DNA from: an uncultured Collinsella sp.
GTDB lineage: Bacteria > Actinomycetota > Coriobacteriia > Coriobacteriales > Coriobacteriaceae
Direction of reading: 5' to 3'
Length of the DNA stretch: 64,000 nt
NCBI GenBank assembly: GCA_900550195.1
Contig: URRB01000007.1
Location: 52,142 to 116,141 of the forward strand
Positions 50,062-59,025 of the stretch are shown here, one piece after another. Under the pieces are notes generated by a model. It saw only the letters and a program-made list of their open reading frames with translations, was not told where the DNA came from and did not search any database. Position numbers and translations under genes: made by a program. Numbering within the stretch: the stretch's first letter is position 1; each line of letters starts with the position of its first letter.

Positions 50062-52008
50062 GTGACTGTTCCATTTCCTTATACACTTTCAGCGCCACTC
50101 GATCCGAGACTAATTACTAAGACTTCGCTCCCCAAACCGAAAGCCGCTATTGCCCTGCTGATAATTCTTTGGCTTGTGAACGATAAGTCCGCCGAAGTCT
50201 CATACGGACGTTCCAGTGGTGCTTCGGATGAGGGTGGTCTAATCAATGAGGAACTCGTTGAGAGTATTGAGGGCTATGCTGCAGATCACGGCGTTGAACT
50301 AAGCTCTGCAGATATTGAGTCCTGTCTTAAGAATAATCCTCTCCTCACAAGCCAAATGGAAGCGCTCAACGCGCCGTTCGAGCTTATTTGGCGCTTGGGA
50401 ACGCTGAGCTTTACGGATGGCACGCTCAACAGGTCTTCCGAAAGGAAGGGAGGGCTGCGATTCCAGAAATCGATTCGCTTCAGTTCTAATCTGGACCTTG
50501 TGGGCATCCTGGAGGAAACCGATCCTGACGGATTTGCTCGTGTTCTTATGAACTGGCTTACTGAAGGGCGCATCCTGTGCTCCGATGATATTGAGACTAG
50601 GCTAACGAGGATGCTGGCGGTATTTTCTGAGCCGGCTCTTTATAAGACGTGCAAGGGTGATTCGGGGACCGTATTTGACATCAGTGGCGTCTACGGTTCG
50701 TTATTGGAAGATAAGGATAATACGGGCGTCGACCTAGTTGAGGGCAAAGAAGCGCAGGGGCCGACAAGGATACTCAAGTCAGCCATCGAAGCAGGCCTTT
50801 TCCCTGATTTAGTTATTGGTGGTCGCACGGTCTCTGTTTCCAAAGATGCCAAAAAAGCGGAACTTGAGGCTTACGTTTCGCGCATTCGTGTTGGCTTGCA
50901 ACTTGCCAATGTCAAGCTAGACACTCTCGAAAGGAACACCATGGAAAACCGTTCTAACGTCAAGCCCTTGAATGAACCGCGTAACCTCATTTTTTTCGGT
51001 GCACCCGGCACTGGTAAGTCGTACCAGCTAAACAAGCTTGCGAAGGATTCTTTTGTGCGAGAGAACGTCACGCGCGTAACGTTCTACCCTGACTACACGT
51101 ACCCACAGTTCGTCGGGTGCTTCAAGCCGATCACCAGATACAAGGACGATGTTGGCGAGTCTGCTAGCGAACTGGAGTCGTACATCTCTTACGAATTTGT
51201 GCCGGGTCCGTTTCTTGAGACATACGTTAAGGCAGTGCAGAATCCCGATGAGAACTTCCTTCTTATCGTGGAGGAAATAAATCGAGCCAATCCTGCCTCT
51301 GTGTTTGGCGATGTGTTTCAGCTGCTTGACCGCGATGCTGACGGGCGAAGCGAATACGAGGTCGCAGCGCCAAGGGAGATGCGCGACCATCTTTCGGTCT
51401 TCCTTTCCGAATACGCTACCAACGGCCATGCTACAGACCCCGTAAAACTATTCGATGAACAGCATCGCTTGTCAATGGAGACCGAGCGGCTCTCGTTGCC
51501 TCCAAACATGTACATTTGGGCGACTATGAACAGCGCCGACCAGGGTGTCTTTCCCATGGACACCGCCTTCAAGCGCCGCTGGGACTTCCGTTACATGGGA
51601 ATCGATGAAGGCGAGAATGCTGATGTGGGTGGCAAGGCCTTGAGCGAAATCGAGGTTCCCTGCGGTAAGCGCACTGTCGTGTGGAACAGATTGAGACACG
51701 CCATCAACGAATTCATGGCAAGCGATGATCTGAGAATCAACGAAGATAAGCTGCTCGGGCCGTTCTTTATTGCGCCCTCAGCTCTTACGCCCGAGCGCTT
51801 CCCTCGTGTTTTCAAGGACAAAGTATTGCTCTATCTCTATGAGGACGCCGGCAAGACGAAGCGCACAAAGATGTTCAAGAAGCAATTCAATACCTATCGA
51901 AAGGTATGCGAGGCATTTGACGAGATCGGTGAGGGCATTTTTGGCAGTGGCTTCGATGCGCGCATCGTTTACGACAATGATGCCGACGATGTTGCCGCTG
52001 AGGGGTAG
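50062..52008 (+). CDS. McrB-like AAA+ GTPase (restriction subunit R1 type)
   Basis: 648 aa. A roughly 300-residue N-terminal region without a recognised DNA-binding motif precedes an AAA+ core: Walker A FFGAPGTGKSY near 313, Walker B LLIVEEINRANPASVFGDVF near 400, and ATMNSADQGVFPMDTAFKRR near 492, the N-x-A-D element typical of McrB GTPases. McrB motors drive a nuclease partner; the partner here is the next gene. GTG 50062 follows the methyltransferase by 13 bases with a weak SD. In LlaJI-type systems this is R1. Confidence 0.92.
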   Translation: MTVPFPYTLSAPLDPRLITKTSLPKPKAAIALLIILWLVNDKSAEVSYGRSSGASDEGGLINEELVESIEGYAADHGVELSSADIESCLKNNPLLTSQMEALNAPFELIWRLGTLSFTDGTLNRSSERKGGLRFQKSIRFSSNLDLVGILEETDPDGFARVLMNWLTEGRILCSDDIETRLTRMLAVFSEPALYKTCKGDSGTVFDISGVYGSLLEDKDNTGVDLVEGKEAQGPTRILKSAIEAGLFPDLVIGGRTVSVSKDAKKAELEAYVSRIRVGLQLANVKLDTLERNTMENRSNVKPLNEPRNLIFFGAPGTGKSYQLNKLAKDSFVRENVTRVTFYPDYTYPQFVGCFKPITRYKDDVGESASELESYISYEFVPGPFLETYVKAVQNPDENFLLIVEEINRANPASVFGDVFQLLDRDADGRSEYEVAAPREMRDHLSVFLSEYATNGHATDPVKLFDEQHRLSMETERLSLPPNMYIWATMNSADQGVFPMDTAFKRRWDFRYMGIDEGENADVGGKALSEIEVPCGKRTVVWNRLRHAINEFMASDDLRINEDKLLGPFFIAPSALTPERFPRVFKDKVLLYLYEDAGKTKRTKMFKKQFNTYRKVCEAFDEIGEGIFGSGFDARIVYDNDADDVAAEG

Positions 52009-52013
52009 CCAAG

Positions 52014-53471
52014 ATGCGTCAGGCATATGTACGCGAACTAAAGCCGTACTCCGTAGCGGCGCTCGCCGGCGAGTTCGGCATGGAATCGTGGCGAGCTTTT
52101 CATGTGATTGAAGGGCTGATGGCCCGCGGTATCGTGAGATATCGCACCGACAAGTCCGCTAAGGATACGGATGCCTTTGACGAGGACGGCGCCAAGGACG
52201 ATGAGCGTTATCAGTTCAACTTCGTTGGAATAGTCATGGTCGCGGGTATTGTGATAATCGCGTACCCAAAGTACTTCAAGGAGGTGGTGCCCTCGCGCGA
52301 CGAACTGCGCCAGGTCATGCGTCTGCTCAAGCGCGACGCCGGGAGAGCCATCGTGCCCACGCTTTCGGACGATGGCGAGCAGACTGATGACAGGCTCCCG
52401 GTGATGTTGGCACTGTTGGAGCTCTATGCTGAGTACGGGGTGTATTCGAACTATGTCGAGGGTCGCGAGCTTAACGGCTCCGGCACCATCGATTGGGGCC
52501 GAACAATCAGCAACCATCTTCCTTTGCTTTCTGGTGGCCGCCCGATCTATGTCGAATACGAGACCCGCAAGACGCTGCGTGATGAATCCGACTTCATCAC
52601 TCGTCTACACCGCGCGGTGCTGACTGAGTGCTCAAGGCAGCTCTTCGATGCTCACGTCGGAGACCTGCTATCCCTTGACGAAGTGGAGCTTTCAGATGAA
52701 GAGGTGAGCGATTTCGGCGATTCCGAGACGCTTGAGTGGCGTCTCGAACGTGAACGTGATTCGCAGTTCATCGATTGGAAAGTCGTCGTGCTCGACCTTC
52801 TGCGGCGCTACCTGTTGAATCGCGAAAGCACGACGGAGCACGATGAGATCAGCGCGTTGGGCTCATCAAGCTTCTTCCATCTGTGGGAGATGGCATGCAA
52901 AACGGCGTTTGGGGACGAGCTCGATTCGAAGCTCGGGAAACTCGGCTTTCCGCTTAAGGGCGAGTGGATTGAGCGCAAGCGAGACACGCTCCTGGGCATC
53001 ATCGAGTCTCCGAAGTGGGAACAGCGACGGGACGAGCACTACGTCGAGTGCGATCCTGTCGCGACTCTTATCCCCGACACCATCGCTTTCGCCACGGACG
53101 ATGATGGACGCCGCGTGTTCGCGATTTATGACGCGAAGTACTACGTCCCGGAGGTCGCTAGAAAAATTGAGAAGCAGCCCGGACTCGAGTCGGTGACGAA
53201 GCAGTTTCTCTACCAATCGGCATACAAGGATTTTGTTCTTGACCACGGTTTCGACTACGTGGTTAACGCGTTTTTGGTGCCAAGCGCAGAGAACGAACTT
53301 AAAGAGCTGGCGAGGGTTTCGTTTCCTAAAGTCATGGGTGAGGTGGAGCCGCCGTTTAGCAATTACATCCACATGTGGGCGTTGCCTGCCAGCGCGGTGT
53401 TTGAGGCGTATCTGCGAGGCGAGAGAATCGACGCGGAATCCATGAGAAAGATTTGGGAGAACGGAGGATAG
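52014..53471 (+). CDS. LlaJI-family restriction endonuclease subunit (R2)
   Basis: 485 aa. The N-terminus is a winged-helix-like region (LKPYSVAALAGEFGMESWRAFHVIEGL); the C-terminal third matches RE_LlaJI. The PD-(D/E)xK core is LIPDTIAF...VFAIYDAKYYVPE (about 352-380), with D-T-I as the metal-binding Asp and D-A-K as the second acid/Lys pair. It works with the McrB-like motor to cut DNA at an asymmetric site. ATG 52014 follows GAGGGG. Ends in GGAGG, which serves the next gene. Confidence 0.85.
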   Translation: MRQAYVRELKPYSVAALAGEFGMESWRAFHVIEGLMARGIVRYRTDKSAKDTDAFDEDGAKDDERYQFNFVGIVMVAGIVIIAYPKYFKEVVPSRDELRQVMRLLKRDAGRAIVPTLSDDGEQTDDRLPVMLALLELYAEYGVYSNYVEGRELNGSGTIDWGRTISNHLPLLSGGRPIYVEYETRKTLRDESDFITRLHRAVLTECSRQLFDAHVGDLLSLDEVELSDEEVSDFGDSETLEWRLERERDSQFIDWKVVVLDLLRRYLLNRESTTEHDEISALGSSSFFHLWEMACKTAFGDELDSKLGKLGFPLKGEWIERKRDTLLGIIESPKWEQRRDEHYVECDPVATLIPDTIAFATDDDGRRVFAIYDAKYYVPEVARKIEKQPGLESVTKQFLYQSAYKDFVLDHGFDYVVNAFLVPSAENELKELARVSFPKVMGEVEPPFSNYIHMWALPASAVFEAYLRGERIDAESMRKIWENGG

Positions 53472-55025
53472 TTGGCAGAGCTGAAAGACGATTTCGACTT
53501 CAATACACTTGATTCTGACAGGTGGGAGAACCTTTGTTTTGCGCTTGTCCGCGCCAAGAATCCCCTCGTTCGCGCGGTCAATGGGCACGGCGGAGATGAG
53601 GGAATCGATGCTTATGTAGGTTCGTTTGGGGAACCCGTCGAGATCTATCAATTCAAGTTCTTCAAGAATTCGTTCGGCAAATCCCAGGTTAAACAAGTCA
53701 AAGATTCGCTTAATGCCGCTCTTGCCAAACGCCGTGGTTTTAAGTGGATTCTGATGTGCTCAAAGGATCCGACTCCTGCTGTCATGAGGGCGCTTGACGA
53801 ATTGAGGGGTGAGCATCCGGATATGGCTATCGAATACCATTTCGCCTCCGAAATCGCGGCAATGCTTATCGAATGCCCTAGGGTGCGCAAGGAGTTTTAC
53901 CCGAATACGCAGGATCAGCTCGAAGCGATTGCGCTGCAAAGCGGGAATAGACCGATTGACATGATTCGAAACGGGACTAAGCGCCTCAACGATGTTGTTT
54001 GCGATGATAGGCTCCAAACGACCGTTGTCACAAACGGCAATACAACAACGATGATTTACACTGCTAAACCTGGTGTAACCGAAGAGATCCCCCTGTTCAA
54101 CGTGAAGGCAAAGAGCAGGGAAGGGTTTGCCGCGCTCTTGGCGTTGCAGCGCGAAGGAAAACCATTCACGCTCTCATCTAAGGATATCGAGCTCGAACCG
54201 TTAATTTCGCTTCCTGATGACGAGGGCGAATGCGTTTCTGTTTCTGCCTTTTCAACACCTGATGAACGTCCTGGCACGCTGCTCATCTATGCGGGAGATG
54301 TCAATGCCGGTGCGTCATCCCTCTATGTGACCTTAAAGACGGTGAGACTTGGAACCGAGGTTGGACTAAGGTCAAATGTGGATCAGAAAGAATGCCCCAT
54401 CAAGATTGAGCTTGAGTACCCCGTTTTTGTTGATGATGAAGCCATGACGGCTTCGGCCTTTCATATTAACCTTACGCCTAGGTTCGAAGGGCATACGATA
54501 AAGACCGCCCTTAAAGGCGCACGATTTCTCGCGGAGCTTGCAAAGAGCAGACGGCTTGGCCTCTGTAGACTGTATGGCGACCCAAGCGATGCCTCGTACT
54601 GTACGTTGACCGATCTAGACGTTGGCGATACATAGGAAAGCCGGGTTGCCTTCTTTGAAACGCTTCTGCGGGTCTGCCAGTTCTTCGGCATAGATCCAGT
54701 TTTAGACGGCTCCATCTACGCTGAGGGGTTCCTTGAAGGACTTGCCTACTTCGCAAAAAAGCTCGATAGGAGGAATCAAAGCTGGTCGGGTACATTGTCA
54801 TTGACGTTAGTCGATTACGGGAAGGACGCGCTGCGCCAGCCCGATGAGGAATGCTCTTTTGTAATCGAAGAGACCCCATTCATGGACATATGCGGCATCT
54901 ATTGCGAAGCACGCGTCCGTTACGTATCAAAAGGTAAGCTGAAAATCTCGGAGAAATCCAATGGTCTTGCCTGGGACATCGTTGGCGAACACATCGTCTA
55001 TATGGAAAAGGTTCTTCCAGGGTAA
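53472..55025 (+). pseudogene. Mrr-like nuclease-fold protein interrupted by in-frame amber codon
   Basis: TTG start right after the LlaJI stop, with GGAGG 4 bases upstream. Residues about 35-60 (GHGGDEGIDAYVGSFGEP, then VEIYQFKFF) give the D...(E)x(Q)xK pattern of Mrr/restriction-endonuclease-like folds. After 387 codons a TAG stands at 54633-54635; the same frame then stays open for 129 codons (ESRVAFFETLLRVCQFFGID onward) to TAA 55023. So the intact protein was about 517 aa, and CAG or GAG to TAG is the simplest cause. The 387-residue product may still be made. Annotated as 53472-54635 if the stop is honoured. Confidence 0.7.
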
Positions 55026-55234
55026 TCTTTGCAATCATCCCTTTGCGACACGTCCGCGCTCTGAGCCACAAAGGTTTGGGGTGCGGGCTTTCTTTCAGTG
55101 GATGCTGAGCTAGATGGGATCGCGTGTACAAAGCCGCACGGAGCGTTGGGCGACGCTGGGCTGTGGTGCGATGGAAGCCGACCGGCCTATCTCTAGACCA
55201 ACACTTCTGTTACCAGACATGGGAAGCGTATTTC

Positions 55235-55310
55235 TATAATGGAAAGCAAAGAATACAGAATCCTTGTTCTGCGAACTGCCCAAGCCCCGGTATCCCAGTT
55301 TTTTTGGAGG
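55235..55310 (+). promoter_or_regulatory. Candidate promoter and RBS of the SMC-like ATPase
   Basis: TATAAT at 55235-55240, with TTACCA 19 bases upstream as a weak -35, then TTGGAGG at 55304-55310, 5 bases before the ATG. Suggests transcription independent of the restriction operon. Confidence 0.4.
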
Positions 55311-55315
55311 CTCTA

Positions 55316-57673
55316 ATGGCTAGTAAAATTCCATTCATCTGCGGTGTTCGAGTACAGCGCGGAGCCTTCTTAGGAGGACATGATATCGCTCTATTTAAGA
55401 GCGATTCAGCGCAACGTGCTTCGATAATCTTTGGCCATAATGGCTCCGGAAAATCGACTATTGCACGTGAAATTAAGGGCATTAGAGAAGCTAATGGCTC
55501 AGGGTATTTTTACGATTCAGATTGTAAAAAGATAGATTTGGACGATGTGGATCGTGCGCGAATAAGAGTTTTCAGCGAAGAGTACATCGAGTCGACAATA
55601 CGCATCGATGACGATGGTCTTGAAGCGTTTGCGATGCTTGGTGAACAAGTCGAAGCAGCAGATGGAATCAAGAAAATCGATGAGCAAGTCAATAGTGTTA
55701 GTGCCGCAAACGAGAAACTGGCAAAGATAATTGACGGGCTTAAGAACGGCAAAAAGACTCCTGAAGCATTGGAGAAAGAAGCGAAGAAGGCCGCAAGGGA
55801 CGGCGGATGGGCGTCTAGGGCGGAGGAGGTGGACGGCAGCACCCCGAGTCTCACGGCTAAGCGGTGGGGCGAAATACGTAATTCAGTGTCTGGACAGCCG
55901 CGCGAATTTCTGGAAAAACAGTTCAACGACAAGCTGGTGGAATACAGAAGGGCGAGCGATGCTGGTGACAGCCATCTGCCTGGTCTTTCGCCGATAGAGG
56001 TAAATCAATACGATGAACAGCGTGTTTTAGAGCTCCTGGAGAAACACGTGGAGAACCCCACGCTCAGCGACCGCGAGAAGCGGATTCTCGGACTTGTTCA
56101 AAATGGGCATCAGCATCTGGTTGAGGAGTCGGCTAGGATTTTCTCCAGCCCGGAGACTCGCGCCTGTCCAATGTGCCTACGAGAGATTTCCGCGCAGGAA
56201 AAGACCTCGATTGTCAATAGCGTGCGCCAGGTGCTCAGCAAGGAAGTTGACGAATTCAAAGAGGAACTCAGACATGCGCGCTTGCAGGAAATTGTTCAGC
56301 AGAGTGTTGCCGACCAGGTGTCGGCCTCGTTGAGGAACGATTTGCTCGAGACTGAGCAAAAGGTAATCAACCTTGTGAAGGACTACAACGACTTGATGGC
56401 GGAGAGGGAATCGAACGTATATTCCCCAAAGCACATTGAACCATTGGGACTCTCGGAAGCACTTCGCGAATTGAACGAAGTGGTGAAGCGCGTCAATGAG
56501 GAAGTTTCATCGATTAACAAAGCCATCGATGAGAAGGCAGAAATCCATAAGACTCTTCTAGAGCTGAATAATGAGATCGCTGCGGTGGACGCACTTCCAA
56601 AGATGGAAGAGAGCGAGAAGGCGTCTGAAGACCTCGCCAAAGCCCAGGAGAACCAAAAGAAAAACGGCAATACCCTTGAGGATCTGTTCCAGCGTAAGGC
56701 TGAGCAAGAAGCCAGAATGCAGAACGTGGATATTGCGGTCGACGTGATTAATGCATATCTTGCGAACGTCTATTTCGACACCAAGAAATTCCAACTTCAA
56801 CCGAATGGCGATAAGTACAAGATTATCTCGAACGGGCATACCGTAAAGCCGACGGACGTCTCGACAGGTGAGAGAAACATCCTTGCCCTCTGTTACTTCT
56901 TTTCAGAAAGCGGAAAAGGCAAGGTGAAAAATCATGAGGATGATGATCCGCAATACCTTGTTCTCGATGATCCAATTTCAAGTTTCGACATGGAGAACAG
57001 AATAGGGGTCTGTTCGTTGATTAGAGAACGCTTCGAGCATCTTTTGAGGTCAAATGCGGAGAGCCGCATTACGGTTATGACCCATGATGGGAGTGTTGTA
57101 GAAGAGCTGGCAAATATATTCTCGGATATAAATGAAACTTCTGGCGGGAAGAAATTCAAGACTAGTCTGTTTGAGCTTAGAGGAAGGTCTTCTGAACCGC
57201 GCAACGAGAAAAGCAGCGAATACGTTGTACTGCTTGGGCGTGCATATAAATTTGCCAGTGCTGAGGATGTCGACGCGAGCGAGTCATACGTGATTGGCAA
57301 CATACTCAGGAGGATTCTCGAGGGATACAGCACTTTCAACTACGGAATAGGAATGTCTCGGCTGTCTCGCGACCCGGACCTGCAGGAGCGCCTCGGTGAC
57401 CAACGGCCCTTCCTCGAAGATGCCATGTATCGCCTTGCTCTTAACGATGCCAGCCATATGAAGAATCGCGTAAAGGCGTTCAATCCCACAAACGCCTTTG
57501 AACGTTACAGCGACGAGGAGAAAAAAAGATGTGCCCAATGCGTCATGGTCATTCTCGACAAACTTGACCCTGTCCATTTGAGAAAACATCTTGGCAGTTG
57601 CGGGATTAGCCGGCGGGAAATTGAGGACCACTTGAAAGAGTGGTCTGGACGATTTGCTCCTGCGGCTGAGTAG
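55316..57673 (+). CDS. SMC/RloC-like AAA_13 ATPase with possible zinc hook
   Basis: 785 aa. Walker A IIFGHNGSGKSTIAREI near residue 38; two coiled-coil stretches (about 110-270 and 300-480) separated by CPMCLREIS near 284, a C-x2-C that could form a Rad50-type zinc hook; ABC signature DVSTGERNILALCYFF near 515; Walker B PQYLVLDDPISSFD near 546. The C-terminal part (about 640-785) has RPFLEDAMYRLALNDASH. RloC and PrrC ACNases share the ATPase plan, but I cannot place their catalytic triad with confidence. ATG 55316 is chosen; the frame is open from 55124. Likely a defence effector. Confidence 0.85.
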   Translation: MASKIPFICGVRVQRGAFLGGHDIALFKSDSAQRASIIFGHNGSGKSTIAREIKGIREANGSGYFYDSDCKKIDLDDVDRARIRVFSEEYIESTIRIDDDGLEAFAMLGEQVEAADGIKKIDEQVNSVSAANEKLAKIIDGLKNGKKTPEALEKEAKKAARDGGWASRAEEVDGSTPSLTAKRWGEIRNSVSGQPREFLEKQFNDKLVEYRRASDAGDSHLPGLSPIEVNQYDEQRVLELLEKHVENPTLSDREKRILGLVQNGHQHLVEESARIFSSPETRACPMCLREISAQEKTSIVNSVRQVLSKEVDEFKEELRHARLQEIVQQSVADQVSASLRNDLLETEQKVINLVKDYNDLMAERESNVYSPKHIEPLGLSEALRELNEVVKRVNEEVSSINKAIDEKAEIHKTLLELNNEIAAVDALPKMEESEKASEDLAKAQENQKKNGNTLEDLFQRKAEQEARMQNVDIAVDVINAYLANVYFDTKKFQLQPNGDKYKIISNGHTVKPTDVSTGERNILALCYFFSESGKGKVKNHEDDDPQYLVLDDPISSFDMENRIGVCSLIRERFEHLLRSNAESRITVMTHDGSVVEELANIFSDINETSGGKKFKTSLFELRGRSSEPRNEKSSEYVVLLGRAYKFASAEDVDASESYVIGNILRRILEGYSTFNYGIGMSRLSRDPDLQERLGDQRPFLEDAMYRLALNDASHMKNRVKAFNPTNAFERYSDEEKKRCAQCVMVILDKLDPVHLRKHLGSCGISRREIEDHLKEWSGRFAPAAE

Positions 57674-57728
57674 TTGCTCACTTGAGTGCTGCTGAATATC
57701 GCGATACGGCACCGTCGATATTGCGCTT

Positions 57729-57764
57729 GGGTGCCGGGGCCGATGCGGGCCCCGGCACCCTTTT
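57729..57764 (+). terminator. Terminator after the SMC-like ATPase
   Basis: GGGTGCCGGGGCC / GGCCCCGGCACCC, a perfect 13-bp stem with a 6-base loop, followed by TTTTG. Confidence 0.85.
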
Positions 57765-57958
57765 GTTGCTAACGGCCTGTCTTGCGACACCGTCGTATGC
57801 TGGCCTCGCCTATGTCGGCTCAGACAGTGTCGTGCGCGATTCTGTACATGGTCGCGTTCGTATGGACCCCCTCGCAGGCAGTGTGTTCAGGGAAGGGTTG
57901 GTTATGGTGCCATGCATTATAAATAGAGTTTCATTCTCTTCAATGTAAGCCATGTTTG

Positions 57959-58240
57959 TGTCAAAAGACATACAAAGAAGCCGGCCAGCGGTTCTATGCC
58001 TCCCATTGGCGATACTGGTGGGCTCCAGCCTACACCCCCGCAATCCCACGCGCCGCGCTCAGCAGCTCGTACTCCCTTTGGTCCCACTGGCGCAGTTTGG
58101 CAGTCTCGACGGCGTTGCGGCACAGGTCCAGAAACACCTCGGCCCCCTCGCAGAAGCACTCGCGGGCAAAGTCACCCGAACCGCTTGCGATGCACGCGCT
58201 GTCGGCGAAGAGCCATCGGCTAGACGATTCGCGCGGACAG
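57959..58240 (-). pseudogene. Collapsed copy of the downstream toxin-antitoxin locus
   Basis: TGTCAAAAGACATACAAA at 57959-57976 equals the AbiEi upstream region at 58463-58480. From 58030 to about 58235 the DNA matches 59880-60085, the 3' half of the minus-strand gene at 59878, with many changes. So the promoter end and the far end of the locus survive while the two toxin-antitoxin genes between them are gone. Confidence 0.65.
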
Positions 58241-58281
58241 CGGCTAAAGCGGACGTGTGATAAATCGATAATTGATGAGAA

Positions 58282-58295
58282 CGAACACGTGTTCG
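58282..58295. promoter_or_regulatory. LexA-type SOS box without an evident target gene
   Basis: CGAACACGTGTTCG fits the Gram-positive LexA consensus CGAAC-N4-GTTCG exactly and is part of an 18-bp perfect palindrome. TAAGAT (about 58306) could be the -10. Only a 43-codon frame of unknown meaning (MVRYMPAGAISFDIVLAGSF...) follows before the AbiE genes. Confidence 0.6.
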
Positions 58296-58461
58296 TTTAT
58301 ATGGTAAGATATATGCCAGCGGGAGCGATTTCATTCGATATCGTTCTTGCCGGTAGTTTTTACTTCCGCATTCTGTCGGCGCGGACTTCGAATTCAGAGA
58401 GGACGATTGCAATGCTATACGAATTTAAATAGATCTCTAATGCTTGATTAAGACCATGTCT

Positions 58462-58499
58462 ATGTCAAAAGACATACAAAAGTGTTAGTCTTTTGACAT
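58462..58499. promoter_or_regulatory. Inverted repeat overlapping the AbiEi start (likely operator)
   Basis: ATGTCAAAAGAC (58462-58473) and GTCTTTTGACAT (58488-58499) are perfectly complementary. The right arm includes the first two bases of the AbiEi ATG and no SD precedes it. AbiEi antitoxins repress their own operon by binding inverted repeats. Confidence 0.65.
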
Positions 58500-59025
58500 G
58501 AAACACTTTGATGAAATATTCGAACTGGCGGCAGATGGCTACGGCATCGTGACTGCTGCGCAGGCACGCGAGATTGGCGTAACCACTGGAGAACTGAGCC
58601 GATGGTGTGCCACTGGGAAATTGATGCGCCGAGGACATGGGGTGTACAAGCTCACCCAATGGGTTCCGACGCCCCGTGATGTCTTTGCGGAGGCAGTGGC
58701 TCTTGTTGGTGACGAGGGTTTCCTGTGGGGCGAATCAGTGCTGTCTATGCACGCACTTGCACTTGTTGATCCTCGTGCCGTGACCGTGGCAACACCAAAG
58801 CGTATTCGCCGCAAACTGCCAGCTTGGGTAAAAACAGTGCCCGCTCCAGAGAGTGCGAAAACGACGTTCTATGAAGGAATCCCTTCTCAATGCGTTGCCG
58901 ATGCGATTGAGGCTTGTAAGGGGTCCGTTATGACCGAACGCCTCATCGAGGCAACCAAGCACGCTCAAGCCGAGGGTCTTATTACCTCCAATGAGCATGA
59001 GAGACTGATGAAGGAGCTGTCGTGA
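58498..59025 (+). CDS. Type IV antitoxin, AbiEi family
   Basis: 175 aa. N-terminal AbiEi winged helix: FDEIFELAADGYGIVTAAQAREIGVTTGELSRWCATGKLMRRGHGVYKL; C-terminal part with SVLSMHALALVDP and ATPKRIRRKLPAWV, then a helical tail. AbiEi represses the operon and counters AbiEii without binding it. It overlaps the AbiEii gene by 4 bases (GTGA). No ribosome binding site is visible before the ATG, so it may be read from a leaderless mRNA. GC is lower than in host genes. Confidence 0.88.
   Translation: MKHFDEIFELAADGYGIVTAAQAREIGVTTGELSRWCATGKLMRRGHGVYKLTQWVPTPRDVFAEAVALVGDEGFLWGESVLSMHALALVDPRAVTVATPKRIRRKLPAWVKTVPAPESAKTTFYEGIPSQCVADAIEACKGSVMTERLIEATKHAQAEGLITSNEHERLMKELS

Noticed and set aside
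55124..55315. N-terminal extension of the SMC-like ATPase from 55124
   Set aside because: The extra 64 residues look non-coding in character, a TATAAT box lies inside, and ATG 55316 has an excellent SD.
58059..58412. Minus-strand gene in the region before the AbiE genes
   Set aside because: It reads the wrong frame of a degraded copy of the 59878 gene.
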